Source of the DNA: Consotaella aegiceratis
GTDB taxonomy: Bacteria > Pseudomonadota > Alphaproteobacteria > Rhizobiales > Rhizobiaceae
Direction: 5' to 3'
Assembly: GCF_036541425.1 (NCBI RefSeq)
Contig: NZ_JAZHFT010000002.1
Location: forward strand, 186,001 to 250,000
DNA length: 64,000 bases
Shown here in pieces: positions 17,895 to 25,748 of this stretch. The stretch's first letter is position 1. Each line of letters opens with the position of its first letter. The position numbers were made by a program, and so were the translations under genes. The notes below the pieces were generated by a model. It saw only the letters and a list, made by a program, of their open reading frames with translations. It had not been told where the DNA came from and searched no databases.

Positions 17895-18781
17895 TCTACG
17901 ACATTCGCTTGCGGATCGGCACCGATTATCCCGGCACCGTGGGCGAGGCGCAGCACGTGCTTCGCATCCGCCCGCGCGGCGATTTCGGGCAACGAGTCGA
18001 GGCCTTGGCGCTTGCGGTCGATCCTCGCGCCGAACGGAGCGAGGCGACGTCCGACTTCTTCGGCAACGATGTCGAGCGTCTGCGGCTGCGCCGGCCGCAT
18101 CGGCGCCTCGCCGTCGAGATGCGCGCCCGTGTCACGGTGGAACGCGAGGCTCCCTCGTTCGCCGACACGCCGCCTCTGGCTGCCGCGATCGCCACGGCCG
18201 AAACTTCACGCGACCTGTCCTCGCTGGCGCCCGCCCACTTCCGGGGCGAGAGTCGCGCCGTCGATCTGGTTGCCGAGGTGGCCGACTATGCTCGCCCCTC
18301 CTTCGCCGACGACGGGCCGAGCGGTCCGGCGTGCCTTGATCTTGCCCGGCGCATTCAGCAGGACTTTCGATACGAAGAGGGCTTCACCGACACCGGCACC
18401 GATGTCGCGACCGCGTTTTCGGCGCGTCGCGGCGTCTGCCAGGACTTTGCCCATGTGATGATCGCCGGCCTGCGCGGTCTCGGGCTTCCCGCCTGCTACG
18501 TCAGCGGCTATCTGAAGACCGATCCACCGCCGGGCCAACCACGCCTGGAAGGCGTCGACGCCATGCATGCCTGGGTCATGGCCTGGCTCGGCCCGGAAAC
18601 CGGCTGGTTGGGTTTCGATCCGACCAACGGCATTGTCGCGGGCGATGGCCACATCGTCGCGGCCATCGGCCGGGACTATGCCGACGTCGCGCCGATCGCC
18701 GGCGTCGTCACCACGGCCGGTTCGCAATATTCATGGCACGCGGTGGACGTGATCCCGCTGGACGAGACGCATACGAGTTGA
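17891..18781 (+). CDS. Transglutaminase-like domain protein
   Basis: A 296-residue transglutaminase-fold protein of the COG1305 type. An N-terminal beta-rich region (YDIRLRIGTDYPG) precedes the catalytic core with Cys183 (RRGVCQDFAHV), His226 (DAMHAWVMAW) and Asp243 (GFDPTNG), all in the expected order. No signal peptide or membrane segment is seen. It is the third gene of the DUF2126 / ATP-grasp-alpha-E / transglutaminase operon and overlaps the previous gene by four bases. Together the genes offer one predicted ligase and two predicted cysteine-dependent peptidases or transferases, consistent with making and trimming a peptide or isopeptide bond. Substrate unknown. Confidence 0.92.
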   Translation: MIYDIRLRIGTDYPGTVGEAQHVLRIRPRGDFGQRVEALALAVDPRAERSEATSDFFGNDVERLRLRRPHRRLAVEMRARVTVEREAPSFADTPPLAAAIATAETSRDLSSLAPAHFRGESRAVDLVAEVADYARPSFADDGPSGPACLDLARRIQQDFRYEEGFTDTGTDVATAFSARRGVCQDFAHVMIAGLRGLGLPACYVSGYLKTDPPPGQPRLEGVDAMHAWVMAWLGPETGWLGFDPTNGIVAGDGHIVAAIGRDYADVAPIAGVVTTAGSQYSWHAVDVIPLDETHTS

Positions 18782-18785
18782 CGTG

Positions 18786-19265
18786 ATGGCCAAGAGCACA
18801 CAGGCGACCCTGGCGCTGGACAAGGCCGGTGTCGCCTACTCCACCCGCAGCTACGACTACCAGTCCGGCCACGAGCCGATCGGCCTTCAGGCGGCAGCGG
18901 CGATCGGCGAGCCGCCCTCGCGCGTTCTGAAGACGCTGATGGTGGAGGTCGACGGCAAGCCCGCCTGCTGCGTCATCCCGTCGGACCGCGAACTGTCCAT
19001 GAAGAAGGTCGCCTCCGCCTTCAAGGGCAAGACGGCGGCGATGATGCCGGCGGTGAAGGCCGAGCGCCTGACCGGCTACCACGTCGGCGGCATCAGCCCC
19101 TTCGGCCAGAAGCGCGCGGTACCGACGGCGATCGAGGCAAGCGCACTCGCCGAGGATTACGTGATCATCAACGCCGGCCAGCGCGGCCTGATGCTGCAAT
19201 TGGCGCCGAAGGACGCGGTGGAGGCGCTGGGGGCGACGGCGGCGGTGCTGGTGGCGGAGGGGTGA
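18786..19265 (+). CDS. ybaK: YbaK/EbsC-type aminoacyl-tRNA deacylase (Cys-tRNA(Pro) hydrolase-like)
   Basis: About 159 residues of the YbaK/EbsC fold, which hydrolyses mischarged tRNA, usually Cys-tRNA(Pro). Recognisable parts are the conserved lysine in RVLKTLMVEVDG, CCVIPSDRELSMKKVA and GYHVGGISPFGQKRAVPT. I place the start at the ATG at 18786 rather than the GTG at 18783, which would add one residue. It follows the transglutaminase gene by four bases on the same strand and could be read from the same transcript. This is probably a neighbour effect rather than a functional link. Confidence 0.9.
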   Translation: MAKSTQATLALDKAGVAYSTRSYDYQSGHEPIGLQAAAAIGEPPSRVLKTLMVEVDGKPACCVIPSDRELSMKKVASAFKGKTAAMMPAVKAERLTGYHVGGISPFGQKRAVPTAIEASALAEDYVIINAGQRGLMLQLAPKDAVEALGATAAVLVAEG

Positions 19266-19389
19266 GGACAAGACGTCAGGTCGGGAAACTGCCGCGCCGA
19301 CGAGCGCTGCTTTGGCAACCTATATTGAGCTGCTCGGCTCTTGGCCAGGCGACCGGAGCGGAGGTAGGATGAAGCAGAATGCTATGCCA

Positions 19390-19923
19390 TCATCGTGCCC
19401 CTTGGTCAGGCGTGTTTCCCAATGCTTGGATGGCTTTTTCAACATCACTCCAGCGGGAACAATGCCAAAGGCAGACGCCGTTTTGCAGAGAGAGGCGGGT
19501 CTCTATAAATGCTCGAAACTTGTCTCGATTCTTGAGACTTCGAAGCGCAAAACGATATTGTTCAAGTGGCCAATCGATGTTCCCCGATGGCAGCTCTGGA
19601 CGTGTTTTGCCGAGATTTCGCCAAGGCCGGATGGCAAGACGCCATGCTCGCACGATTTCGGGCGGATCCAGCCAGATCACTCCGTCAGCCCTTTTTAGCG
19701 CCTGCGATAGGAGGCTTGGGCCGCCTTCGATAATCCAGGCCTCTGTCTCTATGATTTTTGAAAGCGCCGTGTCGATCTCGATTTGAGGACGTTTGGCCCA
19801 GTTCTTTGTAAGTCGGATTGCATCATACGAAACCAATGGAAGATCTGGTCGCGCTGACGCGAGGCGTCCAGCCACGTAGCTCTTGCCGCTCCCGTTGGCA
19901 CCTGTGACGATCACTCGCTTCAT
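19390..19923 (-). CDS. Small P-loop ATPase/kinase (adenylate-kinase-like, FlaR-like topology)
   Basis: About 177 residues from the ATG at 19923. The Walker A motif GANGSGKS stands near the N-terminus (8-15), followed by DAIRLTKNW and IIEGGPSLLSQALKRADGVIWLD, a Walker B-like strand. This is the layout of small DNA-topology-modulation/AAA nucleoside-kinase-like proteins found in many bacteria without a known substrate. Its base composition is visibly more AT-rich than both neighbours and its codon use differs, so it may be acquired. It stands alone: ybaK converges on it from the left and the glgB operon ends to its right. An upstream in-frame start at 19962 would add 13 unconserved-looking residues. 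Confidence 0.75.
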   Translation of the reverse strand: MKRVIVTGANGSGKSYVAGRLASARPDLPLVSYDAIRLTKNWAKRPQIEIDTALSKIIETEAWIIEGGPSLLSQALKRADGVIWLDPPEIVRAWRLAIRPWRNLGKTRPELPSGNIDWPLEQYRFALRSLKNRDKFRAFIETRLSLQNGVCLWHCSRWSDVEKAIQALGNTPDQGAR

Positions 19924-20092
19924 AGCCAAGCCCATTATCGCAGCGTGACCTACGATTGTCACCTCAAGCGCCTAACCAGGAAGAATTACGCGTTCCGTCT
20001 CGCGCCACTTTCCTCCAAGGCAGATCCAAGGACATCCTTACGCTCCGCCAGCAATCCGACGACAACTTGGCGAACCCGCGGGCTTGGCATGG

Positions 20093-20116
20093 ATCCCCGG
20101 CCTTGAGGCCGAGGAT
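20093..20116. repeat. REP-like extragenic palindrome
   Basis: A 24-base near-perfect hairpin between the kinase gene and glgB: an 11-base stem with one C/A mismatch and a two-base loop, reading ATCC...GGAT at its ends with GGCC in both arms. It is followed by the bases GACGA. This is the appearance of the dispersed extragenic palindromes common in rhizobial genomes. Only one copy was noticed in the window. Confidence 0.45.
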
Positions 20117-20171
20117 GACGAGGTGAGCTATGCGCCGGAGTAGCTGAACGAGTCGCCAGCCGCCGCTTCTC

Positions 20172-22403
20172 TCAGCCATGCCCTTCCGGCATCAGCATGA
20201 TCGTTGCCAGCGGCGGCAGGGTCAGCTTCACGGAATAGGGCCGGCCATGCGCGGGTACCTCGTCCGCTTTCACCGGCGGATTGGTGAGGTTCGAGCCCGC
20301 ATAGGCTTCGCGGTCGGTGTTGACCTTCTCCACCCAGGTGCCGCCGGTCGGGACGCCGAGACGGTGGTCGTGGCGCGGCACGGGTGTGAAGTTGGAGACG
20401 ATCAGCACCTGGTTGCCGTCGCGGTCCTTGCGCAGGAAGGCGAGCACCGTCTGATCGGCGTTGGCGGCATCCACCCATTCGAAGCCGGCGGGATCGCAGT
20501 CCAGCTGATGCATCGCTGGCGTGTCCCGATAGAAGGCGTTGAGGTCCTTCATCAGCGACTGCACGCCCTTGTGTTCGGGATATTGCAGCAGGTGCCAGTC
20601 CAGCGAATAGTCGTGCTGCCACTCGTGCGACTGGCCGAACTCGCCGCCCATGAAGATCAGCTTCTTGCCGGGATGGGCCCACATGAAGCCGAAATAGGCG
20701 CGTAGATTGGCGAACTTCTGCCAGCGGTCGCCCGGCATCTTTTCGAGCAAAGAGCCCTTGCCGTAGACGACCTCGTCGTGGCTGAGCGGCAGGATGAAGT
20801 TCTCCGAATAGGCGTAGACCATCCCGAAGGTCATGTTGTGGTAGTGGTAACGCCGGTGGACCGGGTCTTCCTGCATGAAGTGCAGCGTGTCGTGCATCCA
20901 CCCCATGTTCCATTTGAAGTGGAAGCCCAGGCCGCCGAGATAGGTCGGCGTCGACACGCCTGGAAAGGCGGTCGATTCCTCGGCATGGGTCGAGGCCTTC
21001 GGATAGTAGCTGCCGATCTTCTCGTTGGCCTCCTTCAGGAAGGCCATGGCCTCAAGATTCTCGCGCCCGCCATAGATGTTCGGCTCCCACTCGCCCGCCT
21101 TGCGCGAGTAGTCGAGATAGAGCATCGAGGCCACGGCATCGACACGCAGACCGTCGATGTGGAAGCGGTCGAGCCAGTAGAGGCCGTTGCCCACCAAGTA
21201 GTTCTTGATCTCGGTGCGGCCGTAATTGAAGATCAGCGTGTTCCAGTCCTGGTGGAACCCCTTGCGCGGATCCGGATGCTCGTAGAGCGCCGTGCCGTCG
21301 AACCAGCCGAGGCCGTGCACGTCCGTCGGAAAGTGCCCCGGCACCCAGTCGAGCAGCACGCCGATGCCTTCCTGGTGCAACGTGTCGACCAGCCGGGCGA
21401 AGGCTTCCGGCGAGCCGAAGCGCGAGGTCGGCGCATAGAGGCCGATCGGCTGGTAGCCCCAGGATCCGTAGAACGGATGCTCGGAGACCGGCATGAACTC
21501 CACATGGGTGAAACCCATCTCCTTGACGTAGGCCGGAAGCGTTTCGGCCAATTCGTCATAGGTCAGGAAGGCGTTGCCGGCGCCGCGCCGCCACGAGCCG
21601 AGATGCACCTCGTAGATCGAGATCGGCTTCTCGCGGTCCTGCCAATCGGCGGAATTGTTCTGAAACTCCTGGTCTTTCCAGTCGTGTTCGACCAAGCCAG
21701 AGACGACCGAGGCGGTGGAGGGCGCCATCTCCTGCAGGAACCCGACCGGGTCCTGCTTCAGAGGCAGAAGCTCGTTGTTCGGACCCAGCACCTCGAACTT
21801 GTAGACTTCGCCGCGCCCGACCCCCGGGATGAACAACTCCCAGACGCCGCATTCGTGGCGCCGGCGCATGATATGGCGGCGACCGTCCCAGGAGTTGAAA
21901 TTGCCGACGACCGAGACGCGCCGCGCCATCGGCGCCAGCACGGCGAAGGCCGTGCCGTCGACGCCGTCCATGGTCTTCGGATGGGCTCCCAGCGTCTCGT
22001 AGAGCTTGTAGTGCGTCCCTTGCGCGAAATAATAGAGGTCATGATCGCCGAGGATGAAGCCGAACCGGTAGGGGTCTTCCTCTTCCCAATCGACGGACCC
22101 ATGCGTGTAGCGCAAGCGATAATGCCCGTCCTCCGGCAGCGACGGCATCAGACCGGAAAAGAAACCTTCGGGGCCGAAGCGCTCCAGCGTCCCCAGAACG
22201 GCGCCCGCCTCGGTGATCACCGAGGCTTTCTCCGCACCCGGCCGGAAGACGCGCACGGCCACTCCGCCCGACACCGGATGCGGCCCCAGGACGTGATAGG
22301 GATCCCCATGCGTGCCGTGGCCGATCTCCCAGGCCTCGTGCTCGCTGGGCCGGTGGTCAGGCCCCGGCGTGGTCGTCTCGGGGCTCATGTCTGTCATGCT
22401 CAT
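20172..22403 (-). CDS. glgB: 1,4-alpha-glucan branching enzyme (GlgB)
   Basis: A 743-residue GH13 enzyme that makes alpha-1,6 branches in alpha-glucan. The N-terminal CBM48-like region (ENPYHVLGPH-type stretch, here GDPYHVLGPHPV) precedes the barrel. Motifs are DWVPGHFPTD, GLRVDAVASMLYLDY with nucleophile Asp422, HAEESTAFP (acid/base glutamate) and LSHDEVVYGKGSL. The start MSMTDMSPETT at 22403 overlaps the stop of the treS-mak gene. It is the last gene of the glgE operon and would branch the linear maltosyl polymer made by GlgE. Length and motifs are normal for the family. Confidence 0.96.
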   Translation of the reverse strand: MSMTDMSPETTTPGPDHRPSEHEAWEIGHGTHGDPYHVLGPHPVSGGVAVRVFRPGAEKASVITEAGAVLGTLERFGPEGFFSGLMPSLPEDGHYRLRYTHGSVDWEEEDPYRFGFILGDHDLYYFAQGTHYKLYETLGAHPKTMDGVDGTAFAVLAPMARRVSVVGNFNSWDGRRHIMRRRHECGVWELFIPGVGRGEVYKFEVLGPNNELLPLKQDPVGFLQEMAPSTASVVSGLVEHDWKDQEFQNNSADWQDREKPISIYEVHLGSWRRGAGNAFLTYDELAETLPAYVKEMGFTHVEFMPVSEHPFYGSWGYQPIGLYAPTSRFGSPEAFARLVDTLHQEGIGVLLDWVPGHFPTDVHGLGWFDGTALYEHPDPRKGFHQDWNTLIFNYGRTEIKNYLVGNGLYWLDRFHIDGLRVDAVASMLYLDYSRKAGEWEPNIYGGRENLEAMAFLKEANEKIGSYYPKASTHAEESTAFPGVSTPTYLGGLGFHFKWNMGWMHDTLHFMQEDPVHRRYHYHNMTFGMVYAYSENFILPLSHDEVVYGKGSLLEKMPGDRWQKFANLRAYFGFMWAHPGKKLIFMGGEFGQSHEWQHDYSLDWHLLQYPEHKGVQSLMKDLNAFYRDTPAMHQLDCDPAGFEWVDAANADQTVLAFLRKDRDGNQVLIVSNFTPVPRHDHRLGVPTGGTWVEKVNTDREAYAGSNLTNPPVKADEVPAHGRPYSVKLTLPPLATIMLMPEGHG

Positions 22404-25400
22404 CAGAGAACCTGTCGTTTCTCGAGAAGGGCCAAGATCCCGCGCAGCGGAATCGACAGCCACGCCGGACGCGAGGCCGCCTCGTATTTCAATTCGTAGA
22501 AGGCCTTCTGCAGGATAAAGAGGTCGAGTAGCCGAGCGTTCCCTTCATCCGCGATGGCGATGCCCGAAGCCTCGCTCCAGGCGGACAGGAAGGTCGCCGA
22601 AGCGTCGTCGCGCCAGCCTTCCGCCATTTCGAACAGCCGCTGCATCGTCGCCTCGTCGGCCGGACCCGACCGGTCGTAGGCGGCGTAGGCGGCGTAGTCG
22701 AAGGAGCGCAGCATGCCGGCCACGTCGCGCAGCGGCGAGGTCTTCTTGCGACGCTCCTCGAGCGGCCGGCTCGGCTCGCCCTCGAAGTCGAGGATGACGA
22801 CGTCGTTCTTGGCGACCAGCACCTGCCCGAGATGGTAGTCGCCGTGGATGCGGATGCGCGAGCTGGAGAACGACATGCCGCCGAAGCTGTCGAACCAGGC
22901 GAGGATCGACGCCTCGGCCGCGAGCAACCGGTCTACGCCCTCGGGCAGATTGCTCGGCTCCATGCGGCGCAGCATGGCCAGCGCATCCTCCGCCTCGCGC
23001 CTGGCCTCGGCCACGATATCGGCGAGCGCCTCGGCATCGATCGGCTCGGGATCGAAGGCCGGATCGCCGGTCACGGTCGACAGCCCGGCATGCATTTCGC
23101 CGGTACGCTGGCCGATCGTCAGACCCGGATCGATCTGCATCTGCAGAACCTGCTCGGGAATCGTATCGAGCTCGTCGGTCAGCTCTTCGGCCACCGGCGG
23201 CGGTGCACTGACATAGGCGTTGTCGCGCAGGTAGCGGGCAAGCGCATCGGTCACCACCGACCAGGCGTCGCCCTGGTTCTCGGCCCGCTCGAACAGGGCG
23301 GCGATCGCCGCCTCGCTGCCGTCCGCCCGCTGCAGCACGACGCTGCCGAGCAGGGCCGGTGCCGCGTCGAACGAGGTCTTCTCGGTCAGGAAGCGGGTCA
23401 CTTCCAGCTCGGGCTGGATGCCGTCGCGCAGTTGGCGATAGAATTTGAGGATCGCCACCGTGCCGATCTGCAGGGAGGTGTTGGACTGCTCGCCAGACAT
23501 GGCGTGGATGGCGTCCGGCTGCACCTCGGCGGCCGCCGCGACATCGTCCGCCACCGCCTGCGAATGCTCGATCCGCAGCGTCGCGTCGCCCAGCGCGAGG
23601 TCCTCGCCCGTCGCGATCAGATCGACGAACACCTTCGCCAGATCCGGATCGCGCGCCCCGTCGAGGATCGCGCCGGTGCGCGGACCGCGCCGGATCTTCG
23701 CCAGCGTATAGGGCAAAGCCGGCGCATCGCGATGCAGATGCTTCTCGCCCCATTTGACGCCGAACGGCAGGAAATAGCGCTGCTCGCCGGTGGCCCCGTC
23801 CACCTTGATCTCGGAGATCAGGTGGTGCCGCGAGGCCGGCGGCGAATCGTAAGTGATCAGTTCCACCCGGCGCGGCCGCGCCGTCTTGCCCGAGAACCAG
23901 CGCTGGCGACCGACGAATTCCGGCAGGACGGACTCGATCTCGCGGCCGTTGCGACCGCTCATCGTCTCCTTCAGGTCGCCCGAAACCACGATGGTGGAGA
24001 AGTCCGGCAGGGGCGTCGGGGCCATCACCTCGCCCGTGCCGCCCCCCTCACCCGAGCCGAGCTCGAACCAATAGAACCCGAAGGCCGGCATAGTCAGCAG
24101 ATAGGTGAGTTGGCCGATCCGTGGAAAATGCGAATGGCCCAGCATCTCGGTCGGGATGCAGCCCTCGTGCTGCGACAGATCGAGCTCCACGGCCTGCGCC
24201 GAGCTCGAAAGGTTGGCGACGCACAGGATGCGCTGGTTCTTGTACTCGCGCAGATAGGCCAGGATCTTGCGGTTGTTGGGATAAAGGAAGGTGATCGTAC
24301 CGCGGCCGAACGCCTCGGTCGTGCGCCGCACCTGGATCAGCCGACGCATCCAGTTGAGCAGCGAGGCCGGATTGTTGGTCTGCGCCTCGACGTTGAGGCT
24401 GAGATAGCCGTAGGTGGGGTCCTGGATCAGCGGCAGATAGAGCCGCTGCGGATCGGCCCGGCTGAAACCGCCATTGCGGTCGACCGACCATTGCATCGGC
24501 GTGCGCACGCCATCGCGGTCGCCGAGATAGTAGTTGTCGCCCATGCCGATCTCGTCGCCGTAATAGACGACGGGGGTCCCCGGCATCGACATCAGGAGTG
24601 CGTTGAGAAGCTCGATCTTGCGCCGGTCGTTGCCCATCAGCGGCGCCAGGCGACGGCGGATGCCGAGATTGATGCGCGCCCGCGTATCGGAGGCGTAGGT
24701 CTGCCAGAGGTAGTCGCGCTCCTCCTCGGTCACCATTTCGAGCGTCAGCTCGTCATGGTTCCTGAGGAAGATCGCCCACTGGCAGTTTTCCGGGATCTCC
24801 GGCGTCTGCCGCATGATGTCGGTGATCGGGTGCCGGTCTTCCTGGGCCAGCGCCATGTACATGCGCGGCATCAGCGGGAAGTGGAACGCCATGTGGCATT
24901 CGTCGCCCTCGCCGAAATAGGGGCGCGTGTCCTCGGGCCACTGGTTGGCCTCGGCCAGCAGCATCTTGCCGTCGTAGCGTTCGTCGAGCGCCGTGCGGAT
25001 CTGCTTCAGGACGTCGTGGGTTTCCGACAGGTTCTCGTTGTTGGTGCCCTCGCGCTCGACCAGATAAGGAATGGCGTCGAGCCGCAGCCCATCCACCCCC
25101 TTGTCGAGCCAGAAGCGCATCACGTCGAGCACCTCCTCCATCACCCTCGGATTGTCGAAGTTGAGGTCGGGCTGGTGCGAATAGAACCGGTGCCAGAAGT
25201 ACTGCTGGGCCACCGGATCCCAGGTCCAGTTCGACGACTCCGTATCCAGGAAGATGATGCGGGTGCCCTTGTAGCCCTGGTCGTCATCGGCCCAGACGTA
25301 GAAGTCGCGCTCCGGCGAGCCCTTCGGCGCGGCACGGGCCGCCTGAAACCAGGGATGCTGGTCCGAGGTGTGGTTGATGACCAGCTCGGTGATGACCTTG

Positions 25401-25732
25401 AGGCCGCGCTTATGGCATTCCTCCACCAGCCGCTCGAAATCCTCCATGGTGCCGTAGGAAGGATGGACGGAGCGGTAGTCGGCGATATCGTAGCCGTCGT
25501 CGCGCAGCGGCGACGGATAGAACGGCAGAAGCCAGACCGCGGTCACGCCGAGCTCGGCGATGTAGTCCAGCCGCTCCAGCAGGCCGGCGAAATCGCCCGT
25601 GCCGTCGCCCGACGAATCGGCGAAGGTCTTGACGTGCAACTGGTAGACGATGGCGTCCTTGTACCAGTCGTTGGCCTCCGGGTCCGGCACCGAGGTGGTG
25701 TCAGAAGGAGTGGAAATGATGTGATCGTTCAT
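22403..25732 (-). CDS. treS: Trehalose synthase fused to maltokinase (TreS-Mak)
   Basis: A 1109-residue bifunctional protein. Residues ~15-560 are TreS (GH13), which interconverts trehalose and maltose: TELVINHTSDQHPWF, GLRLDAIPYL with nucleophile Asp219, LLAEANQWPED and FLRNHDELTLEMVT. Residues ~620-1109 are maltokinase (Mak/Pep2), which phosphorylates maltose to maltose-1-phosphate: GRQRWFSGK, SNTSLQIG, RIHGDYHLGQVL with the catalytic aspartate, and ILDFEGEPSRPLEERR. I take the ATG at 25732, which gives a normal TreS N-terminus; the open frame runs on to 25831. It lies 16 bases after glgE and overlaps glgB by one base. Confidence 0.95.
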   Translation of the reverse strand: MNDHIISTPSDTTSVPDPEANDWYKDAIVYQLHVKTFADSSGDGTGDFAGLLERLDYIAELGVTAVWLLPFYPSPLRDDGYDIADYRSVHPSYGTMEDFERLVEECHKRGLKVITELVINHTSDQHPWFQAARAAPKGSPERDFYVWADDDQGYKGTRIIFLDTESSNWTWDPVAQQYFWHRFYSHQPDLNFDNPRVMEEVLDVMRFWLDKGVDGLRLDAIPYLVEREGTNNENLSETHDVLKQIRTALDERYDGKMLLAEANQWPEDTRPYFGEGDECHMAFHFPLMPRMYMALAQEDRHPITDIMRQTPEIPENCQWAIFLRNHDELTLEMVTEEERDYLWQTYASDTRARINLGIRRRLAPLMGNDRRKIELLNALLMSMPGTPVVYYGDEIGMGDNYYLGDRDGVRTPMQWSVDRNGGFSRADPQRLYLPLIQDPTYGYLSLNVEAQTNNPASLLNWMRRLIQVRRTTEAFGRGTITFLYPNNRKILAYLREYKNQRILCVANLSSSAQAVELDLSQHEGCIPTEMLGHSHFPRIGQLTYLLTMPAFGFYWFELGSGEGGGTGEVMAPTPLPDFSTIVVSGDLKETMSGRNGREIESVLPEFVGRQRWFSGKTARPRRVELITYDSPPASRHHLISEIKVDGATGEQRYFLPFGVKWGEKHLHRDAPALPYTLAKIRRGPRTGAILDGARDPDLAKVFVDLIATGEDLALGDATLRIEHSQAVADDVAAAAEVQPDAIHAMSGEQSNTSLQIGTVAILKFYRQLRDGIQPELEVTRFLTEKTSFDAAPALLGSVVLQRADGSEAAIAALFERAENQGDAWSVVTDALARYLRDNAYVSAPPPVAEELTDELDTIPEQVLQMQIDPGLTIGQRTGEMHAGLSTVTGDPAFDPEPIDAEALADIVAEARREAEDALAMLRRMEPSNLPEGVDRLLAAEASILAWFDSFGGMSFSSSRIRIHGDYHLGQVLVAKNDVVILDFEGEPSRPLEERRKKTSPLRDVAGMLRSFDYAAYAAYDRSGPADEATMQRLFEMAEGWRDDASATFLSAWSEASGIAIADEGNARLLDLFILQKAFYELKYEAASRPAWLSIPLRGILALLEKRQVL

Positions 25733-25748
25733 GCGGATGGACCCGGGA

